From JBDRGC01 sp043818215 (lineage in GTDB: Bacteria > Chloroflexota > Anaerolineae > Anaerolineales > UBA11858): DNA of 9,909 nt. The position numbers and the translations under genes are program-made. Below are positions 6,221-9,909 of the stretch, piece after piece. The stretch spans positions 1 to 9,909 of the forward strand of contig JBDRGC010000320.1 in NCBI GenBank assembly GCA_043818215.1. The letters are read 5' to 3'. The notes below the pieces were generated by a model. The model was not told the origin of the DNA. It saw only the letters and a program-made list of their open reading frames with translations, and did no database searches. Each line of letters starts with the position of its first letter. The stretch's first letter is position 1.

Positions 6221-6276
6221 GGAGATTAGAGATTGGAGATTAGAGATTAGGGATTGGATATTGGAGATTGGAGATT
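6221..6276 (+). repeat. Heptanucleotide tandem array, 8 units of RGAGATT
   Basis: Eight uninterrupted 7-nt units (ggagatt, agagatt, ggagatt, agagatt, agggatt, ggatatt, ggagatt, ggagatt) lie between the perR promoter and a stretch without genes. Two further units (agggatt, ggagatt) recur at 6510-6523. Short heptamer arrays of this kind are known in cyanobacteria and other genomes rich in slippage repeats. No coding role is evident. Confidence 0.92.
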
Positions 6277-6584
6277 AGTAAGTTAGCAATGAAATTATTG
6301 TACGCCGTACCGATACGGTGCGCTACCGAAGGGTGTGTTGCGCAAAAACAAGAAAGCCCTAACCCCACATCGTCCCGTTGTCCTTCGGGAAAGAGCACGA
6401 AGGAACACAAAGGGATTTAAATGTTTTTCCTTCGTGTTCTTTTGTATACTTTGTGGTAAAAATTTTGGTTTCGGCCTGTCCCCGTGTAGTCCGGAGGCTC
6501 CTCCGGGTTAGGGATTGGAGATTACCGCTTAGGCAGCGCTCTGTACATAGCTTTCCCATTTCTGCATGGGCGATATAGATGTTA
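6277..6584. other. Non-coding, repeat-rich stretch
   Basis: No credible gene: reading frames here are short, lack ribosome sites and read across repeats. It holds a short imperfect hairpin at about 6303-6320 (CGCCGTA against TACGGTG), the CACAAAG-type repeat at 6396-6463, a CCGGAGG/CCTCCGG palindrome at 6491-6506 and two stray RGAGATT heptamers at 6510-6523. It looks like a landing area for small repeats upstream of the divergent perR and amidohydrolase genes. Confidence 0.6.
6396..6463. repeat. CACAAAG/CACGAAGG interspersed repeat with inverted arms
   Basis: CACGAAGGA at 6396-6404 is repeated inverted as TCCTTCGTG at 6428-6436. It continues as runs of roughly ten bases of the type TTCGTGTTCT, TTTGTATACT, TTTGTGG. 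From memory, similar CACAAAG-rich dispersed repeats occur between genes of several environmental bacterial groups; I cannot confirm the family here. There is no protein-coding signal. Confidence 0.6.
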
Positions 6585-6780
6585 AGATAATGATTTTGAC
6601 TCCGCTTACCCAGATGTCATTCCCCAAAGGGGACGATGTGCGAACCGACGCTTTTCGGTGAAGCAATCTCCTTCTTGCCAAGGATGAGATTGCTCACCTG
6701 CACTGCACCAAACGCAGTGCAGTGCAAGTGTCAGCGGTAATGCTGCTTCGGAATGACAGGCTGAGTCAAAATCATTTTCT
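6585..6780. repeat. Outer inverted repeat enclosing palindromic element copy A
   Basis: 6585-6602 and 6763-6780 are reverse complements at 17 of 18 positions (core AATGATTTTGACTC / GAGTCAAAATCATT, 14 perfect). They symmetrically enclose element copy A. The nesting of one inverted repeat within another suggests either a larger 196-bp element or insertion of copy A into an older palindrome. The second copy (8326-8433) does not have this outer repeat. Confidence 0.85.
6615..6758 (+). repeat. MITE-like palindromic element, copy A (144 bp)
   Basis: Bounded by perfect 9-bp terminal inverted repeats, TGTCATTCC (6615-6623) and GGAATGACA (6750-6758). Its first about 80 bp (6615-6694) match the reverse complement of copy B almost base for base. 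Inside are two hairpins: AGCAATCTC/GAGATTGCT (6662-6670, 6686-6694) and CTGCACTGC/GCAGTGCAG (6698-6706, 6714-6722). It has no coding capacity, so mobility would need an enzyme supplied elsewhere. No target duplication is obvious at the ends. Confidence 0.85.
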
Positions 6781-6822
6781 GAAAGTCTATAGCGTCCCAT
6801 TCGCGGGGGACGAAAGAAACGA

Positions 6823-6856
6823 CATGACAAATGTCCCGGTTTCAGCATGACAAATG
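6823..6856 (+). repeat. 11-bp direct repeat CATGACAAATG, two copies
   Basis: CATGACAAATG occurs at 6823-6833 and again at 6846-6856, just upstream of the probable amidohydrolase promoter. The first copy is part of a small palindrome (GACAT...ATGTC). It could be a regulator site or simply remnant repeat sequence like that found just to the left. Confidence 0.45.
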
Positions 6857-6881
6857 GTATTATCGAAAACGTATTGCTTAA

Positions 6882-6890
6882 TGCTATTAT
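6882..6890 (+). promoter_or_regulatory. Possible extended -10 promoter for the amidohydrolase
   Basis: TGCTATTAT gives an extended -10 (TGn plus TATTAT) about 80 bp before the amidohydrolase ATG, in the most A/T-rich part of the upstream region. No convincing -35 is found at normal spacing. Confidence 0.3.
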
Positions 6891-6968
6891 ATGCTATGTC
6901 TATTGAGCAAATGTTATGAGCAAATGCCACCCCTCATGTTGGGTCTAAACAAGGATTAGAATGCAACG

Positions 6969-8309
6969 ATGCCATTGATCATTCGGAATATATCCCACCT
7001 GATATCGAATGTAGATCATATTCAGCATGATTGCGACGTGCTGACAGAAAAGGGGCGCATTGTTTCTATTGGGCACAAACTCGAAGCACCAGCAGGCGCT
7101 GAAATTATCGATGCGAGCGGCTGTGCCGTCATCCCCGGATTGATCAACCCTCACACTCACTTATATCAGAATTTTCTAAAGGGGGTCTCGCCCGGGTTGC
7201 ATCTGATTCCCTGGTGCACCCAGGTATTATTTCCAACCGTAGGCGCGCTAACCGAGCAATTTCAACAGGGGAACAATCGCGGCGCGTATTTATGGTCGGC
7301 CTGTGCTGCTATCGAGATGATCAAAGGGGGAATAACCTGCTGCCTGGATATGGATCATATCAACGAAGAAAGTTTCTACGCCTGGCAGGATATTGGTCTG
7401 CGCGGCGTGGTGGGGTATACGTTGGCTAACCAGTGGATTCCTGAAGAATTGATTGGCGACCAAGAAAAAAGCAGGGCAAAGGCCGTGTCATTCATCAAGA
7501 AATGGCACCAGCCCGACGGGTTGGTGCAGGTTTGTCTGTCGCCATCGACAGTATTTCTCTGTGATGACGGCCTGCTGTTATGGGCCGCCGAACAGGCCGA
7601 AAAATACGATCTGGGGATACAGATCCATGTGGCAGAGACCAGCAATGAGGTGCAAGACTCCTTAGATGAGTATGGGATGACACCGGTTGCGCGTTTGGAC
7701 GATTTAGGATTATTGACACCGCGGCTGAGCGCAGTGCATTGTGTGCATGTGAACGCATCAGATATCGAACGCCTCGCAAATTCTGGGGCGGGCGTGGTTC
7801 ATTGCCCAAAGAGCAATATGAAACTAGCGGATGGGATTGCCCCGATCTTCGAGATGAAAGAAGCCGGCATCCATTTAAGCATGGGGACGGATGGCTGCGC
7901 CTCGAATGATCTTCTCGATATGTGGGAAGAAATGCGGGCCGCAGTTTTATTAGCCCGGGTGGCAGCCAACAACGCGGATGCTTTGTCCGCGCGGGATGCC
8001 TTCCGCATGGCAACCATCGAGGCGGCCAGCGTGTGCCGGATCGAGGCGGGCGAGATTCTCACTGGGCGTCTAGCCGACCTGGCAATTATCGAATTAAAGG
8101 GTTCTCACCTGCGCCCATTCCACGCAGACCGCCTATTGGAGATGCTGGTTTTTTGCGTGCGGGCAGGTGACGTGCGCGATACGATCATCAATGGTGAAAT
8201 CGTCATGCGTGACAGGCATATTCAAACGGTCGACGAGGCCGAGATAATGCAGGAAGCCGAAGAAGCGGAGGCGGTGTTATACGCCCGGCGCGCTGATTTT
8301 TCGTATTAG
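6969..8309 (+). CDS. Amidohydrolase of the ATZ/TRZ family (MtaD/SAH deaminase-like)
   Basis: 446-residue metal-dependent deaminase. Motifs run in family order: an N-terminal beta-sandwich strand set, then PGLINPHTHLYQ with metal ligands H62 and H64, H220 with E223 (HVAE), the AVHCVH segment with H257/H260, the SNMKLADG loop (282-289), and D308 in MGTDGCASND. The C-terminal strands (ADLAIIEL, VRDTIINGEIVM) close the sandwich. Members hydrolyse exocyclic amino groups of methylthioadenosine, S-adenosylhomocysteine, guanine, 8-oxoguanine or triazines. The HxxE and SNMKLA-G features resemble MtaD/SAH deaminase most, but substrate cannot be set by eye. Start: the ATG at 6961 hits a stop after five codons, so 6969 is used; AAGGA at 6951-6955 is somewhat distant (13 nt). 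An ECF transporter follows, which suggests salvage of an imported compound. The gene lies between two inverted palindromic elements. Confidence 0.88.
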   Translation: MPLIIRNISHLISNVDHIQHDCDVLTEKGRIVSIGHKLEAPAGAEIIDASGCAVIPGLINPHTHLYQNFLKGVSPGLHLIPWCTQVLFPTVGALTEQFQQGNNRGAYLWSACAAIEMIKGGITCCLDMDHINEESFYAWQDIGLRGVVGYTLANQWIPEELIGDQEKSRAKAVSFIKKWHQPDGLVQVCLSPSTVFLCDDGLLLWAAEQAEKYDLGIQIHVAETSNEVQDSLDEYGMTPVARLDDLGLLTPRLSAVHCVHVNASDIERLANSGAGVVHCPKSNMKLADGIAPIFEMKEAGIHLSMGTDGCASNDLLDMWEEMRAAVLLARVAANNADALSARDAFRMATIEAASVCRIEAGEILTGRLADLAIIELKGSHLRPFHADRLLEMLVFCVRAGDVRDTIINGEIVMRDRHIQTVDEAEIMQEAEEAEAVLYARRADFSY

Positions 8310-8325
8310 CCGCAACCAAAGAGAC

Positions 8326-8433
8326 TGTCATTGCGAGGAGCGTTCTATGCGACGAAGCAATCTCATCCTTGGCGAGAGGGAGATTGCTTCACCGAAACGT
8401 CGGTTCGCACATCGTCCCCTTTGGGGAATGACA
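8326..8433 (-). repeat. MITE-like palindromic element, copy B (108 bp, inverted relative to copy A)
   Basis: Ends are TGTCATT (8326-8332) and AATGACA (8427-8433). A strong internal hairpin has an 11-bp perfect stem, GAAGCAATCTC (8354-8364) with GAGATTGCTTC (8380-8390). Its reverse complement matches copy A over about 80 bp with few differences. It begins 16 bp after the amidohydrolase stop and ends 45 bp before ecfT. The hairpin could stall or end transcription, but it lacks a T-run and so is not an ordinary intrinsic terminator. From memory, GCAATCTC-hairpin repeats of this sort are scattered in many anaerobe genomes. Confidence 0.87.
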
Positions 8434-8466
8434 TGGCATTAAGTTTTTCAAGAGCAAGACAATACT

Positions 8467-8471
8467 GGAGG
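8467..8471 (+). promoter_or_regulatory. Ribosome binding site fixing the GTG start of ecfT
   Basis: GGAGG lies 7 nt before the GTG at 8479. There is no competing in-frame ATG nearby, and the protein read from this GTG begins with the expected cytosolic N-terminus, so GTG is the start. Confidence 0.85.
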
Positions 8472-8478
8472 TTCTACA

Positions 8479-9291
8479 GTGAGTCAATCGCTGGTTTCGT
8501 ATTATCCAGGAAATACACTAATCCACAAGCTCGATCCCAGGGCAAAGCTTCTGTTTTTGTTTGTAATCAGCGTAGTCATTTTTTCGATACAAGATCTATT
8601 GCTATCGATTTTCGTCTTTTTGACGCTGTGCATATTGTGGATCGCCGCCAGGCTGCCCGTTTCGATTATCTGGGGTTTCGCAAGAGGATTGTTGCCCGTA
8701 TTCATTTTCCTGGTTGTGGTTCAGGCCATTCTCTACCCGGGCGAAACTGTGCTGATCGAGCCTCTCATCCCCAATTTTATTCCAGGGATTGGGGGGGTTG
8801 GAAACATAACCCTGGAAGGAATTTTGTTTGCAATCTTGCTGATGTTCAGGCTGGTTTCGATGATCGTATTGCTGCCTCTCGTGAGTATGACCACCCCAGT
8901 CCAAATTTTGGCATTGGGGCTGGTGAAAATTGGAGTTCCGTATCAGCTTTCTTATACCCTCACCTCTGCCTTGAATATGGTGCCGATTTTACAGAGTGAA
9001 GTTGCCTCGATTGTAGACGCTCAAAAGTTGAGAGCTATGCAGACCTTCGAGAAAGGCAAATTAAGGGACAAGCTGCGCTCTTATCCGGCTCTGGTAACGC
9101 CGCTGGTGATCGGCGCTATGAGACGTGCCCAAGCCATGTCGGTTGCCATGGATTCGCGCGCTTTTGGCGCTTTCAAAACCCGGACGTATATCGAAGACGT
9201 CGAACTCCGATCGACAGATTGGATATTCATGGCGTGTGTGGTTCTATATTCGGTTGCTGTTTTTGTTGTCAAGGCCAGGTTTTTAGCTTGA
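8479..9291 (+). CDS. ecfT: ECF transporter transmembrane component (EcfT/CbiQ family)
   Basis: 270 residues, usual EcfT length. The N-terminal SYYPGNTLIHKLDPRAKL segment is the typical EcfT opening. Hydrophobic segments follow at about 22-57, 62-82, 113-135 and 243-262, with a long cytosolic helical region (about 150-230) that contacts the ATPases. The two coupling-helix motifs are recognisable as DAQKLRAM (180-187) and AMDSRAFG (223-230). In both the residue after the key Arg is Ala where the family usually has Gly (A-R-G), a mild departure. EcfT links the S component to the EcfA ATPases in a vitamin or nucleobase uptake complex. An ATPase gene follows after 41 bp. Start GTG with a strong Shine-Dalgarno. 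Confidence 0.92.
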   Translation: MSQSLVSYYPGNTLIHKLDPRAKLLFLFVISVVIFSIQDLLLSIFVFLTLCILWIAARLPVSIIWGFARGLLPVFIFLVVVQAILYPGETVLIEPLIPNFIPGIGGVGNITLEGILFAILLMFRLVSMIVLLPLVSMTTPVQILALGLVKIGVPYQLSYTLTSALNMVPILQSEVASIVDAQKLRAMQTFEKGKLRDKLRSYPALVTPLVIGAMRRAQAMSVAMDSRAFGAFKTRTYIEDVELRSTDWIFMACVVLYSVAVFVVKARFLA

Positions 9292-9332
9292 ATCAATTTT
9301 AGATCTGACACGAACCTCTTAAAATCGAAACG

Positions 9333-9909
9333 ATGGTTAAGCAAATGACAAACAATGCCATAGAACTCATAGACGTATCGTACAGATACCCCAGAACAAA
9401 GCGCACCGTTATCAGAAATTTGAATTTGACGGTTCCGAAAGGCGAATTACTTGCTGTTATGGGCGAGAATGGGGCCGGAAAGAGCACGTTCTGCCAGATT
9501 CTGAATGGCATCATTCCCCATTCTGCCGGCGGGAGGCTGAGAGGCACTGTTCTCATCGAAGGAATCGACACACAGGAGTCATCCGTTGGACAGCTATCCA
9601 CCAAAGTCGGGATAGTGCTGGAAGACCCCGAGACACAATTATTCACCACATCGGTTCTCAATGAGGTTGCATTTGGCCCTGAAAACCTGCTCATGCCTGT
9701 CGACGAAATCCTCGAAAGAGCCAAACGGGTACTCAAATTAGTGCGCCTGGACGGCTACGAAGACCGCCCCCCAACAAACCTTTCCGGCGGGCAAAAACAG
9801 AGGCTGGCAATTGCTGCCGGGTTAGTGATGCAGCCCTCCATCCTTGTCCTGGACGAGTCCACTTCGCAAATCGACCCCTTGGGCGTGGTGGAAGTCTTAT
9901 CGCTGGTTC
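9333..9909 (+). CDS. ecfA: ECF transporter ATPase (EcfA/CbiO family), 3' end outside window
   Basis: 192 residues of an ABC ATPase are present. Walker A GENGAGKST is at 44-52, the Q-loop region LEDPETQLF follows at about 95-103, the signature LSGGQKQR is at about 149-156 and Walker B ILVLDEST at about 169-176. At the usual Q-loop glutamine (Q-N/D-P in most EcfA) a Glu appears (E-D-P), with the later Q of ETQLF kept; after the Walker B Glu, Ser replaces the common Pro. Such variants occur in some EcfA-like proteins, so it need not be inactive. An in-frame stop at 9306-9308 rules out starts further upstream; ATG 9333 or 9345 remain, and neither has a clear Shine-Dalgarno. It may be a single ATPase or the first half of a tandem one; the window ends too early to tell. 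Confidence 0.92.
   Translation, partial: MVKQMTNNAIELIDVSYRYPRTKRTVIRNLNLTVPKGELLAVMGENGAGKSTFCQILNGIIPHSAGGRLRGTVLIEGIDTQESSVGQLSTKVGIVLEDPETQLFTTSVLNEVAFGPENLLMPVDEILERAKRVLKLVRLDGYEDRPPTNLSGGQKQRLAIAAGLVMQPSILVLDESTSQIDPLGVVEVLSLV

Noticed and set aside
6606..6848. 80-codon minus-strand frame across element copy A
   Set aside because: It is only the translation of the palindromic repeat; the same peptide pattern appears from copy B, as expected of a non-coding repeat.
8354..8390. Intrinsic terminator after the amidohydrolase
   Set aside because: The 11-bp stem is strong, but no T-run follows on either strand, and the hairpin is a built-in part of the repeat family (also in copy A).
8331..8999. 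222-codon open frame overlapping element copy B and ecfT
   Set aside because: It begins inside the palindromic repeat and then reads ecfT in the wrong frame; the ecfT frame has a strong Shine-Dalgarno and clear family motifs.

Overview
The window looks like a chromosomal segment of an anaerobic or oxygen-wary bacterium. A Chloroflexota (Anaerolineae-like) origin is my best guess. It rests on the gene repertoire (flavodiiron protein, rubredoxin, PerR-like regulator, ferritin, ECF transporter) and on the abundance of short tandem repeats and small palindromic repeats. This is inference; there is no rRNA or other phylogenetic marker here.

Left block (2-6077, all on the minus strand; transcription order is right to left): a PerR/Fur-type regulator, a bacterial ferritin, a CopZ-like copper chaperone, a CopA-type copper ATPase, a rubredoxin, a type A flavodiiron protein, and a FAD/NAD(P)-dependent oxidoreductase cut by the window edge. 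The first five genes are 6-30 bp apart. A 104-bp gap with a terminator-like hairpin separates rubredoxin from the flavodiiron gene, and the reductase starts 2 bp after the flavodiiron stop. Functionally this is an oxygen/peroxide and metal defence cluster. The reductase, rubredoxin and flavodiiron protein can form a NAD(P)H-driven chain that reduces O2 (or NO) to water (or N2O). Ferritin oxidises and stores Fe(II), CopZ/CopA remove Cu(I), and the PerR-like protein probably senses peroxide. A promoter and operator-like inverted repeats lie just upstream of perR.

A striking oddity lies inside copA: 25-26 octanucleotide repeats that switch orientation part-way. They are translated as two different 8-residue peptide repeats in the loop between the phosphorylation site and the nucleotide-binding domain.

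Middle (6078-6968): about 890 bp without a convincing gene, made largely of repeats. These are a heptanucleotide array, a CACAAAG-type repeat with inverted arms, and a palindromic element with perfect 9-bp terminal inverted repeats nested inside a longer inverted repeat.

Right block (6969-9909, plus strand): an amidohydrolase of the ATZ/TRZ (MtaD/SAH-deaminase-like) family, a second inverted copy of the palindromic element, then the transmembrane (EcfT) and first ATPase (EcfA, cut by the window end) components of an ECF-type uptake system. The deaminase and transporter plausibly serve salvage of a nucleoside, nucleobase or related cofactor compound. The substrate-binding S component is not in the window, so the substrate stays open.
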